DNA of 64,000 nucleotides from Takakia lepidozioides (taxonomy: Eukaryota; Streptophyta; Takakiopsida; Takakiales; Takakiaceae). The notes under the pieces are model-generated. The model saw only the letters and a program-made list of their open reading frames with translations. It was not told the origin of the DNA and made no database searches. The position numbers and the translations under genes are program-made. Shown piece after piece: positions 54,885 to 64,000 of the stretch. The DNA lies in the NCBI GenBank assembly GCA_030704615.1, contig CM060731.1, positions 23,498,001 to 23,562,000 of the forward strand. The letters are read 5' to 3'. Each line of letters opens with the position of its first letter. Within the stretch, counting starts at the first letter, position 1.

Positions 54885-55470
54885 TACGCGGTCGCCAGTG
54901 GGGCCTCGGGACCGCCCGGCTCCCGGTCCCTATTGCTTTTTTATTTTTCCATTTTTTTTGTACCCCTGCGGCTACTGTTGTGGCGGTCGCCGGTTGGGGG
55001 GTCGGGACCGCAAGACTTTCTTAAAATTTGTTTACCCATTCAGCGGTCCCTTTTATTTAGGTTTTTAATAATAATAATAATAATAATAATAAAATTTTAA
55101 ACCCAGGAGGCGTTCGCTGTGGCGGTCGCTTATTGGGGGCTCGGGACCGCGAGACTGGCGGTCCACACTTTAAAAAAAAAAAAGTGTTTCCACTTGGTTT
55201 TTTACCCATAAGGCGACCGCTTCGGCAGTCGGCAATTGGGGGCTCAGGACCGCTAGATTGGCGGTCCCCACCTTTTTCGTATTTGTTTCCACTTGTTTTT
55301 GTACCCATGAGGTGATCGCCTCGGCGGTCGCCGATGAGGGGCTCGGGACCGCCAGACTGGCGGTCCCCACCTTTTCTTTTTGTTTCTTTTTGTTTTTGTA
55401 CCCATGAGGCGACCACTGCGGCGGTCGCCGTTTGGGGGCTCGGGACCGCCAGACTGGAGGTTCCAATGTC
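54885..55470. repeat. Tandem GC-rich repeat, units of about 100 bases
   Basis: About six units, each with a GGCGGTCGCC-type start, GGGGGCTCGGGACCGCCAGA, CTGGCGGTCCCCACC, a T-rich stretch and TTTTTGTACCCATGAGGCGA. Starts are near 54890, 54980, 55115, 55210, 55315 and 55405. A (TAA)n microsatellite interrupts it at 55066-55092. No coding role; the open frames across it on both strands follow from the repeat. Confidence 0.85.
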
Positions 55471-55490
55471 GCTCTTGGCCGTGTGTGTGT

Positions 55491-55513
55491 GGGGGGGGGG
55501 GGGGGGGGGGGGG
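55491..55513 (+). repeat. Run of 23 G
   Basis: An uninterrupted G run preceded by (GT)n and followed by GTGGTGGGGG. It is a strong potential G-quadruplex and a likely spot for assembly or length error. Confidence 0.9.
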
Positions 55514-55529
55514 TGGTGGGGGCCGGGTG

Positions 55530-56100
55530 CTGCTAAGCGACCGCTAAAGTGGCGGTCGCCACCATCTCCACGTCACCCAGCACACAGGCGGCTGCCGCTG
55601 TGGCGGTCGCCATAATCGCCACGTCACCCACCCTGCCCAACCACCCTGCCACCCACCGCCCAGCCACCCTGCCCAGCCATCCTGCCACCCATCGCCCAAC
55701 CACCCACCCTTCCACGTGCTCGTATTGCAGCCGCGGCCCGTCAGGCGACCGCACGTGGCGGTCGCCCTGTTCTCCCTCCCTGCGACGGCACGTGGCGGTC
55801 GTTCTCTTCTCCCGCCTGCGACCTGCACGTGGCGGTTGTCCCGCCCGCCCCTCCGGGCACCCCCTGCTGCCTGACCGCCACCTCACCAGAGGCGACTTGC
55901 GCTTGAGGATGCCCTGCCGCCACCTCATAGGAGGCGACCGCCATGGTGGCGGTCGCCGAGATCGCCACCACGTCCGGCAGAGTGGCGACCGCCACTGAGG
56001 CGGGCGCTTGCCTCGCCACCTCACCCGGCTCAGGGGCGACCGACGCCAACTCACTGGCTCCGAGGTGACCGCATGACGTCATACTTGCCACCTCCTTGGG
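55530..56100. repeat. GC-rich palindromic cluster (GGCGGTCGC motif)
   Basis: The motif GGCGGTCGC or its complement GCGACCGCC occurs more than a dozen times in both orientations, forming hairpins. The best is 55933-55957, with perfect 11-base arms around TGG. It is far richer in G+C than any neighbour. CCACCCTGCCC-type repeats lie at 55620-55710. Long open frames on both strands are a by-product of the composition. Confidence 0.8.
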
Positions 56101-56289
56101 CACGCCGGCAATTGTGCCATGCTGTCTAAAGACGTGGTAATGTTCTAGCCATGTCTTTACCTACTGACGTGACGTATGACCCAAATCCCGTCAGTGTCGC
56201 TGACGCCGACGTGACGTTAGTCACGTCAGAAGATGTATGTATGGGTCCGTAAAAGTATCATATCCAAGCTACATAATCCATAAATCTGA

Positions 56290-56610
56290 AGATGAGTGCA
56301 AGTGTAAGTGTCAATGAACATGAAGAGGAACCATACAATTTTATGAATATGACCCAAACCATGGAAGATTGACACAATATTGACTAACTTATACAACACT
56401 TCCAAACTAATTTATATACATTTTGTCTTATGTGTATGGTGGGATGTGTAAGCAGAGCAAGTGTAAGTGTCAATGAATATGGAGAAGAGCCATATACTTT
56501 TATAAATATGATCCAAACCATGGAATCTTCAGACAATATTAACTAACTTATATAACACTTCCAAACTAAGTTATATACATTTTTTCTTATGTGTATGACA
56601 GAATGTGTAA
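56290..56610 (+). repeat. Two-copy tandem repeat, period about 160
   Basis: The block starting CAAGTGTAAGTGTCAATGAA and running through CCAAACCATGGAA to TTATATACATTTT occurs at 56299 and again at 56459 with few changes. The surrounding DNA is AT-rich and shows no gene. Confidence 0.8.
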
Positions 56611-57655
56611 TTGTATTATTATACATATGTAATTATACTTATGTACAACCATATAAGACCTAAATGTATTGCATTATACATTCAAACATTTGTAGAATTG
56701 ATTTGAGTATCACATGACATACAATATACTAGCATTGCAACATGAATTCATATATTCATGCAAGTGTTTCAAGTTCGCACAATCGTCTGTTCACAAAGAA
56801 ATGTGTCATCATCTAAACTTTCTTGGAACCCTTTCCTCTTGAACTTCCTCCCCTTGCTCACTTTCCTCCCCGTCCTCTCTTTCATTTTTTCCTTCATTTA
56901 TCTCCTCTTGTATTTCTCTCCTCCGGGACAATATCTCATTCTACCTCTTCTATTCCTTCTCCCTCATGCACTCTCTTTCTAGCCCGCTCCTGTGTCTCAC
57001 GCACTTTGCGAAGGTGCATCAAAGTCCATTTTCCTACTTTTTGTCCTCTCATTTCTTTCATCTACTCTTCTTTGTTTTCCCACAAAAGCTTTGCATATGA
57101 GTAATCGTTGGCTTCGAGGACAAGCCCAAGCGTGCCTGCTCGATCATCCAAGCCGTCTTCCCAACCGTCCTCTGTAGACACAAAAAGTCAAGATATAACT
57201 AACAAACAAATGATGAGCCTAAATAAATGATCAAAAACCACCAACACCAACACATGAATTGATGATGAGTTTAAAAATAGTTTATATACCACTGAAGATG
57301 TCGATGGTGGCATTCAATGACTCTTGTTCCTCCACGTTTGCAAGAGACTGTTGGTAGTGGGCGAAGCCCGTGCGAATCAATGTGGTCAACCAATGGTCAT
57401 GTATATTGAGGGGATGCACCAACATATGATGATGTTTGGTACGAACTCCCTTCAAACAATTCACAAAACCCGCGCGCATAGCCATCACCAAAGGGCAAGC
57501 TTGTATATCTGTTCTCATGTTAACTGGTTTCCCAACCCTCTCTCTCTCCCTCTCAAACTTAATGTCAAGTTTTCGTCAATGCACTTCAAAGCATTCCGCC
57601 TTGCATTTACCTCATTTTCTGTAGCCGCTTTCTGTCTCCTTATCCACTTCTCATT
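56611..57655. other. Intergenic, nothing recognised
   Basis: AT-rich and pyrimidine-rich DNA. Short open frames (for example 56823-57104) have only low-complexity hydrophobic content. No gene was supported. Confidence 0.4.
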
Positions 57656-57659
57656 TTCA

Positions 57660-57768
57660 GTTTTCCCATGGTCCAGATGCATGGGAAACAGGAATGGCAA
57701 GATATGGAGCCCAAGGATCATATCGTTGCCTTACATTCCTAACCAATACCTCTTGAGCCTACCGGTAA
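57660..57768 (+). mobile_element. LINE ORF1 fragment
   Basis: Closely matches 23465-23560 of the L1-type LINE (TTTTCCCATGGTCCA, then GGAATGGCAAGATATGGAGC, then TACCTCTTGAGCCTACCGG). It contains 11 bases (around GATGCATGGGA) absent from the longer copy and reads through in one frame as CMGNRNGKIWSP, then YIPNQYLLSLP. Confidence 0.8.
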
Positions 57769-57815
57769 TCAAGTAACTTGCGAAGTGTGAGCTTCACCAA
57801 AGACAAATTTAAAAT

Positions 57816-58640
57816 ACAAGACACAATGAAGTGGACATAAACTCTAAACTGCCTCGTGTATTGAATTCCACTATCCAAGACTACACCCAATGCGAACCCT
57901 AAACCCTAAACCCTAAACCCTAAACTAATACTTGTCACATTTGACTTAATATACAATCCTAGTGGAATCATAGATTAATGTTCATAAACTATGTTTGTAT
58001 CTATTTACAAGTGTATTTAAAACATAAAGACACCCAAAGCAAAGAGGATAGAGAAGAGAACTTCAAACATAGAATTTCAATGCTTAAAAAAACAAGACAC
58101 TATGAAGTGGAGATAAACCCTAAACTACCTCGTGTATTATTATCCAAGACTACACATACATATGTAGTTATACAATCCTAGTGGAATCATAGATTAATGT
58201 TCATAAACTATGTTTTGTATCTATTCACAAGTGTATTTAAAACTTGAAGACACGCAAAGCAAAGAGGATAGAGAAGAGAACGTCAAGCAAATAACTTGAA
58301 GCATTGAAGAGAGTTCAAGAGAACTTCAAGCAAGAGAATTTCAATGCTTAAGAAAACAAGACACAATGAAGTGGAGATAAACCCTAAACTACCTCGTGTA
58401 TTAAATTCCACTATCCAAGACTACACCCAATGCGAACCCTAAACCTCAACCCTCAACTAAAACTTGTCACATTTGAGTTAATATACAATCCTAGTGGAAT
58501 CATAGACTAATGCTCATAAACTATGTTTTGTATCTATTCACAAGTGTATTTAAAACTTAAAGAGATCCAAAGCAAAGAGGATAGAGAAGAGAACTTCAAG
58601 CATTGAAGAGAGTTCAAAAGAACTTCGAGCATTGAAGCAC
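57816..58640 (+). repeat. Tandem repeat of about 270 bases with telomere-like runs
   Basis: Three units start with ACAAGACAC near 57816, 58092 and 58356, each containing GTGGAGATAAACCCTAAAC, CTACCTCGTGTATT, TACAATCCTAGTGGAATCAT and AAAGCAAAGAGGATAGAGAA. The first contains four CCCTAAA units (57898-57926), the plant telomere sequence; the others keep only one or two degenerate CCTAAAC units. This is an interstitial array, not a chromosome end. Confidence 0.85.
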
Positions 58641-59218
58641 GAAAAAATATAAAATGGAAAGCACAAAGATTATAAACAGCACGGAAGAGTTGATGAAGCC
58701 ATACCTTAATTTGTAGACCAAGAACTTCATAGGAGAGAGGAGCCTAGGGCGGCCTGTGGTCGGCCCTTGAGGTTGACGGTAAGTCGGCTCTTCATTGCTT
58801 GGCAGAAGATACTGGTCTAGGTAGTATCACAGGAGCAATCACGTCGCTCCATAATGCCTCAAGCCTGACCATGCTTCATAACTAGGATTGGAATGGAATC
58901 GACAACATTCATGGCCTACAAAGTGATGTTGAAACCGTTGTCCTACCCCACTGCCCCAGTCGCATACACATTACACTGCTGCATTGAAGTTAACAGGAAT
59001 TATGGCTTGTGGCATGTTTCTACTTCCTCGTACTTGCTTCCTCCACCTCTCCCTTCCACTGCTACCTTCATCCTTCCTAGCAGCGCCTTCTTCACAGGAT
59101 TCTCTCCCCGTTCTAATCTACCAGAAACGTTGCACTCTCCAGTTTGGTGCCTCTCTCTTCCGCTTTCGCATTCCCTATCTAGTTCGTATTCTAACCAAAC
59201 TGCAACTGTGGTTGCCAT

Positions 59219-60742
59219 GTCTTCTCGGGGAGAGCCCAGCAAAAGGGGTAGAAGGGGCGGCTCATCCTTTGGAAGCAGAGGCAAAGGTCGAGGATGGGCT
59301 AAGAAAGCAACTCCAGCTGATGGCAATGTCGCCTCCATTCTGGGGAAGGGTCCCTCGTCAAGGCCTCCCCCTCAATCCCCAATTACTTCCGAGCAGGGCT
59401 GGGACGACACAACGATACCGATTGACGCTGCACAACCAGTCATTGCGTTAAACAAAGAGAAGATGATGGCTCAAGCCCAAAAGCTGACCAAATAGGGTAT
59501 ATTGTTATACTTTCCTGGCAAGATGAGGCCTAGGGAATCGATTCGCAGATGGGTTGCTGAGCATCTTGGAGCGGATGGAGGCTTATCCCACCAGTTCAGT
59601 ATCACCATGGGAAAGGGATTTTATGCCGTCATTTTCTGCTCAGTGAAAGAGGCAGAAAAGGCCTCAATTTTAACACAAGGAATTCCTTAGTGAAGGTCCA
59701 CATCTTCCCATGGGTGCAGGACTGGGGGCATAAGGAGGGGGTCACCTGGAAGCCCCGAGTAATTGCAATCCCCTTCCTGCCCCCAACTTATCTCTCCTCG
59801 CTGCCAGAAATTGGTGCCAGTTTTGGCACTTACATTGGAGCCATCAGAGTGGAGGACCTAATCCTCAGCGTTGACAACGAAGCTGTCCACTTGGATTATA
59901 GCAAAGACAATGGAGTCCCCAAGCCAGTGGTCCTCATGCCGGAATCTGCAAACATTGGGTCATCAATCAAATTACCCACCTTGGATGACTCACTCATTGT
60001 GGTTGCAATTAGAGAAGATATACATGCGATTATTTGCTTTGAGTGCAATGGTGAGGGCCATGTTAAGGCGGACTGCCCACAGGCCAAAAGGAAACCATTG
60101 ATGGATAAGCAAACTGGAGACTCTGATTCCTCAAAGCCGGCACCGTTGTCCACCTCAGAAACAGTGGCAGTTGTGCCTCTGCAAGTCTCCTCAAAGGGGA
60201 AGGAGAAAACTGGGGAGGACCTGCAGCAATGGAAAGTAACCAAAAAGAGAAGAAGAAATGAGGACCTCACAGTCTGGAATCATCCACCACAGGCAAGTGG
60301 CTCAAGCCCAGCCAAAGAGGCCATGGCATGGGCAACCTTTCCTTTCACTAAGCAACATTTGCAGGAGCTGGACAGCTCCAGCTTGGCGGTGGCTTTCTTG
60401 GAACTCCACTCCTTTACTACTCTACCACTTAATGGCTGGACACCAGGCTCGGACTATGCTAGAGACTCAGCAGCAATTTGCATTACACCCCTGTTCTTCA
60501 CATTCATGGACGGGCTCACCAACTTCTGCCTTTCAAGCAAGCTAGAAGGATTCAAATTCACTTGGATCTCGGAGGAATCTGGCAACCAAATTCGATGTTG
60601 GGAAGGAGACGGACCTCATGCTCAAGGTCTCGTAGGACATTCTGGAATATTTCTTCCCAAATCTGGTGCCCACTCAGCCAAATATCGAAGAAGTCGGCGT
60701 TATGGTGGAAAACAGTCCACCATAACCCTGACCTCGCAATAA
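59219..60742 (+). pseudogene. LINE ORF1, decayed
   Basis: The frame from ATG 59219 (MSSRGEPSKRGRRGG) has a glycine/arginine-rich basic start, a stop at 59493 before GILLYFPGKMRPRESIRRW (the DUF4283-like region), and a frame change at about 59690 into VKVHIFPWVQDWGHKEG, then IAIPFLPPTYLSSLPEIG, a CCHC knuckle CFECNGEGHVKADCP (60036-60080) and a basic tail KVTKKRRRNEDL. It is homologous to ORF1 at 22857-24477. Role: RNA-binding chaperone of the LINE particle. Confidence 0.75.
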
Positions 60743-61337
60743 TTCATGTTCTGCATGTCATCTCTAGCTACTACCTCAATCTAATTGGGGGGAAGAACAA
60801 TTGGGTTTGGGTCTCCAAAAACGGGCTAGGCTAGGTACCTGACCCCCCATCTGGGGCAAGAAATGCAATGATCCTACAAGAAGGCGTGAAAATGGTGGAG
60901 GAAATGCTCAACAAACAAAAAAGGAAGACGGCGACAGAGGCCAGGCCTGTGCAGGAACAGCCCCCGCGTCTTCAAGAGATGGGGGCTCATATGGCAGCAC
61001 CGGAGCTATCCATCACTCTCATGATTCAGGAGGAGATTGTCGACTCCCCACCAGTGGTAGGCATGCACCCTTGTGCCTACTCTCCCCCTTCCCCAACTTC
61101 TTTCTCAATGTTGTGCAAGTTGCCCCTACTGGTTCTGCTGATGGCCACCTCACCCACTGAAGTGGAGAACAAATTCTTGCCTCACCATAGATTTGTTGCA
61201 AGCCTCAATCACCTTGCTGGTTGCTAGGTCATAGGCAGACAGGGCAGGTAGAGGCTACAGTGCATTCAAAGGTTACAGTGCTTCCCCAGAAAAGGCCATC
61301 AATCATGATTGATCATGGGCCTCCAGCCCACCCCCTC

Positions 61338-63720
61338 ATGAACTTCTCCTTGTATAGCTGGAATGTCCGGGGACTGGGGTCAGATCACTCAGCCCCCAAA
61401 AGGACAAGAATCAGATCTTGGGCGGCCAATCTGCTCTCTCGAAACTCCATAGTTTTCCTGCAGGAGCACAAATTGTCCCAGAGTAAGATAAGCTTCATTA
61501 GGACAATCCTTTTGGCCTTTTGTCAATGCCCTCTGGAACCCCACGATTGCTGACTCTAGGGGGGGAACAGCCACTCTAATCTCCCCCGCATTGGCCCCAT
61601 CGGAGGAAATCTGGATCCAAGGCCGTGCACAAAGCCTCTTTCTCTCAGGCAGTCATGTCATAGGAACAGTTGGCATAATTAACATTTATGCCCCTAACCA
61701 AGAGAAAGAAAGAGCTGTTTTCTGGAATCAGATCAGGGAAAAGATCCTCCTATATCCGGCTGTTCAGCACTGGATCTTAGGAGGGGACTTCAATATCCAT
61801 CTGACCATTTGGGCCCTAACAACCACACGATCTCACAGCAGAAAAGAAACGCGTGGGAAATGCTATGTATGTCAGTGGGGCTGCTAGATGCAACCCAGCC
61901 TCTGAACAACGAACTGCTATTCTCATGGACAAACAACAGGAACCTCCAGACCTCTATCAGGCAAGGTTAGACCGGTTCTATTGTACGACAAACCTGCTTA
62001 CCTGGTCCAAAAGAGTCCCCTTGAGGCCTATCCTTCCTGGGTTTGACCATGCCACCATTGAGCTCTCCATCCTGCCACCAGGCTCCAGGATCAAAGGTAG
62101 GGGTTTCTTCAAACTCAACCCTAGCATTCTTAAGGACACCGAGCTGGTTCAATCTCTGTCGAATGCATGGGCAGCCTCCAGACCTCCCTTCTCCTCTCCT
62201 ACCCTCATCTTCCTCTGCAAATTCCAAGAAGCTAGGCAATCTTGTCAGGTGCTCTCTCGGAAAAAAACGGAGGATTCCGCTCGAAAGGAGAAAGCTCTGA
62301 CTAAGTGCCTGCATGTCTGTCAATATCAAATTCAGGCAGGTAGAATAGGCGACAAACCCTCATGTCTTACAAAACAGCCAAGCACAATCTTGCAGCCTTC
62401 TTACATGCCAGAGAGCAGAATTTCAGGATGAAGGCAGGAGTCAACTGGCCTCTTGGGGGAGAAAAGATGACCAAGTACTTTTTTATAAAAGCTAAGCAAA
62501 GGAGAGCCGCAAACCTCGTGTCTTACCTGAAAGATGACAATGGCACAGTACGCTCTGACCCGCAGAAAATGGCAGACATAGCAGCGGATTTTTTCAAAAG
62601 TTTGTTTGAAAAATGCGGGTCTTCTGTGCGCTCAGATGCAGCCATCATTGATGCCACCCCCTGCTTGCTCTCAAACCAGGAAAAGCTGTACCTCTGTGCC
62701 CCTTTTACAGAGGATGAACTGGGGCTGGCGGTTACGGTCCTTGCCCCCAATGAAGGCACTTGGGCTAGATGGAATGCCAATGGAGTTCTTTAAAACACTC
62801 TGGCAAACCATAGCCCCAGATTTCCTGGCTATGGCAAACGACATTCTGGACAAGGGCATTATGCCTTCTCAAATTTCTCATCACTTTGATTTTCAAGAAA
62901 GGTAATAGGGACAATATAGCAAATTATCGTCCAATAACCATGTTGAATTCCATATACAAAATCATTGCGAAAGCGCTTGCCATCAGGATCCAACCTCTGT
63001 TTTCTAAAGTTATAAGGAGAGACCAGACAGGGTTCTTGAAGGACAGAATGATATTGGACAATATCATCCTCACCCAAGAGGCCCTTCACAGAGCTACCCT
63101 CTCCAATCAGCCGCTGGCCCTGCTGAGGTTGGACTTCGAGAAAGCCTTCGACTCCATAGACTGGTCCTTTTTGCTTCAAGTTTTGGACAAGGCTGGTTTC
63201 CAGGGATCATTCCTCAAATGGATTAAAATCCTTCTATCCTCGGCCTCAAGCAAGGTCATGGTCAACGACATAATCTCAACAGAGTTCTCTCTATCTCGAT
63301 CAGTCAGGCAGGGGTGCCCGCTGACACCCTTCCTTTTTCTCATTATAGCCGATAGCCTTGGTCATTTATTGGAATCCAAGCAGGATGTCATAGGCCTCCA
63401 CTTGCCGTGTCCAGTAATGGACAGCACCAACATGGTCAAAGTTTCTATGTATGCCGATGACACGACGTTGCTACTGGATAACTCCAATAGAGCCAACATT
63501 GACAGAGTGTTGAATGCACTGCAAACCTTTTGCTTGGGATCTGGGCTGCAAATTAACTGGAAGAAATCAGTGGGTATGCTCTCCTCCTCCACCCCAATAC
63601 TACTACATGCCACTATACCCCTTGGGGACAAGAACTAGACCTCAAGTGGCTGGCTGATGGAGAATCGCACACTCTCCTGGGGCACCAAGTAGGCCACAAT
63701 CTGACTGATGAATAGAGGTT
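61338..63720 (+). pseudogene. LINE ORF2: endonuclease and reverse transcriptase, decayed
   Basis: Endonuclease blocks: NFSLYSWNVRGLGSDH and FLQEHK (61338-61480), NIYAPNQEKERAVFW and WILGGDFNIHLT (to about 61810), in shifting frames. A linker follows (GVNWPLGGEKMTKYFF). RT from 62886: IFKKGNRDNIANYRPITMLN, LLRLDFEKAFDSIDWSFLL, SVRQGCPLTPFLFLII and the active site SMYADDTTLLL (near 63446-63478), ending at QINWKKSVGML. A TAG near 63636 and further changes precede DLKWLADGES and LLGHQVGHNL. It is similar throughout to ORF2 at 25571-29877. Confidence 0.78.
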
Positions 63721-63759
63721 TGCAAAAGTGCTCCAAAACTTGAAAATGAAGTTGGCATT

Positions 63760-64000
63760 TGTAACACCCAGGATCTATACAAATTAGAATAGAAGTACTT
63801 CTCAACTTTTTCCCAAAATAACTCGATGTTTTGTAGGCTTTCATTGCATGTTTATATACCTTCACAATATGATTATTTTAAAGATTTGACTTGAGAGCCT
63901 CAACTCAAAACTTCCTAAATCAACCTTCCTAGGTTTGACATATTCTCCACAATATGACTTTATCACACATTTGACCTACTCTCCATAATATAAATATCTT
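63760..64000 (+). mobile_element. Possible LTR start interrupting the LINE
   Basis: The LINE homology ends at AAATTGGCATT-type thumb sequence, and the following bases TGTAACACCC are a common opening of plant Ty3/gypsy LTRs. The remaining 240 bases are AT-rich, show no LINE similarity and no reading frame, and run off the window. The right part of such an element cannot be seen. Confidence 0.4.

Larger units (their letters stand above)
59219..63759 (+). mobile_element. Second L1-type LINE, inactivated and 3'-interrupted
   Basis: ORF1 (59219-60742), endonuclease and linker (about 61338-62431), and RT (62362-63720) follow one another as in the LINE at 22.8-30.5 kb, of which it is a diverged relative. 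Stops and frame changes are many. The homology stops within the RT thumb at about 63759, where TGTAACACCC begins; zf-RVT and the tail are not in the window. An LTR element inserted there would explain this. The upstream 58893-59218 may be the LINE leader. Confidence 0.8.

Noticed and set aside
55533-56054. Open frames of 149 codons (plus strand) and 173 codons (minus strand)
   Set aside because: Both are arginine/proline/tryptophan-rich translations of a GC-rich repeat with no stops because of its composition.

Overview
The window reads as nuclear DNA of a land plant, most likely a seed-free one (lycophyte, fern or bryophyte; the species cannot be fixed from the sequence). The reasons are intronless PLS-class pentatricopeptide-repeat (PPR) genes of the organelle RNA-editing DYW type, a plant B3-domain exon, spliceosomal introns, plant-type telomere repeats (CCCTAAA) and a large load of plant retrotransposons. 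Two conserved single-copy genes could be assembled exon by exon on the plus strand: pICln (2514-5332, 6 exons) and the RNA lariat debranching enzyme DBR1 (31118-35529, 9 exons, one intron apparently GC-AG). A B3-domain exon lies at 6357-6989.

Layout. 1-13 kb: PPR pseudogene pieces, duplicated non-coding segments, pICln, the B3 exon, and a PPR gene on the minus strand whose E/DYW end is frameshifted. 13.8-18 kb: a decayed Harbinger transposase and a 5'-truncated LINE with rearranged relatives. 18-21.7 kb: a long PPR-DYW gene that has lost the expected ATG, behind an upstream block shared with the PPR pseudogene at the start of the window. 22.8-30.5 kb: a near-complete L1-type LINE. 31-36.4 kb: DBR1 and an antisense ABC-transporter exon fragment. 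36.5-38.5 kb: a SINE-like unit, AT-rich DNA and an unknown two-exon gene cut by a retrotransposon. 38.5-48.1 kb: a damaged chromodomain-type Ty3/gypsy element with a 3.2 kb insert carrying ten copies of a 26-bp palindrome, a deleted RT palm, an inverted integrase core and a solo LTR nested in its 3' LTR. 48.1-54.6 kb: a second Ty3/gypsy element. 54.7-58.7 kb: tandem and GC-rich palindromic repeats and interstitial telomere repeats. 58.9-64 kb: another L1-type LINE, apparently cut at 63760 by a further LTR element.

The most unusual object is the second Ty3/gypsy element (48.1-54.6 kb). Between its aspartic protease and reverse transcriptase it carries a DNMT3-like cytosine-5 DNA methyltransferase domain, and its integrase ends in a PHD finger. 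The order is protease - DNA methyltransferase - RT - RNase H - integrase - PHD - LTR. This copy is dead (stops, frameshifts, lost 5' end), but the architecture is clear and suggests a retrotransposon family that encoded its own DNA-methylation writer and chromatin reader. From memory, DNMT-bearing retrotransposons have been reported in dinoflagellates and charophyte algae; this would be a land-plant example, with the PHD finger as an added element.
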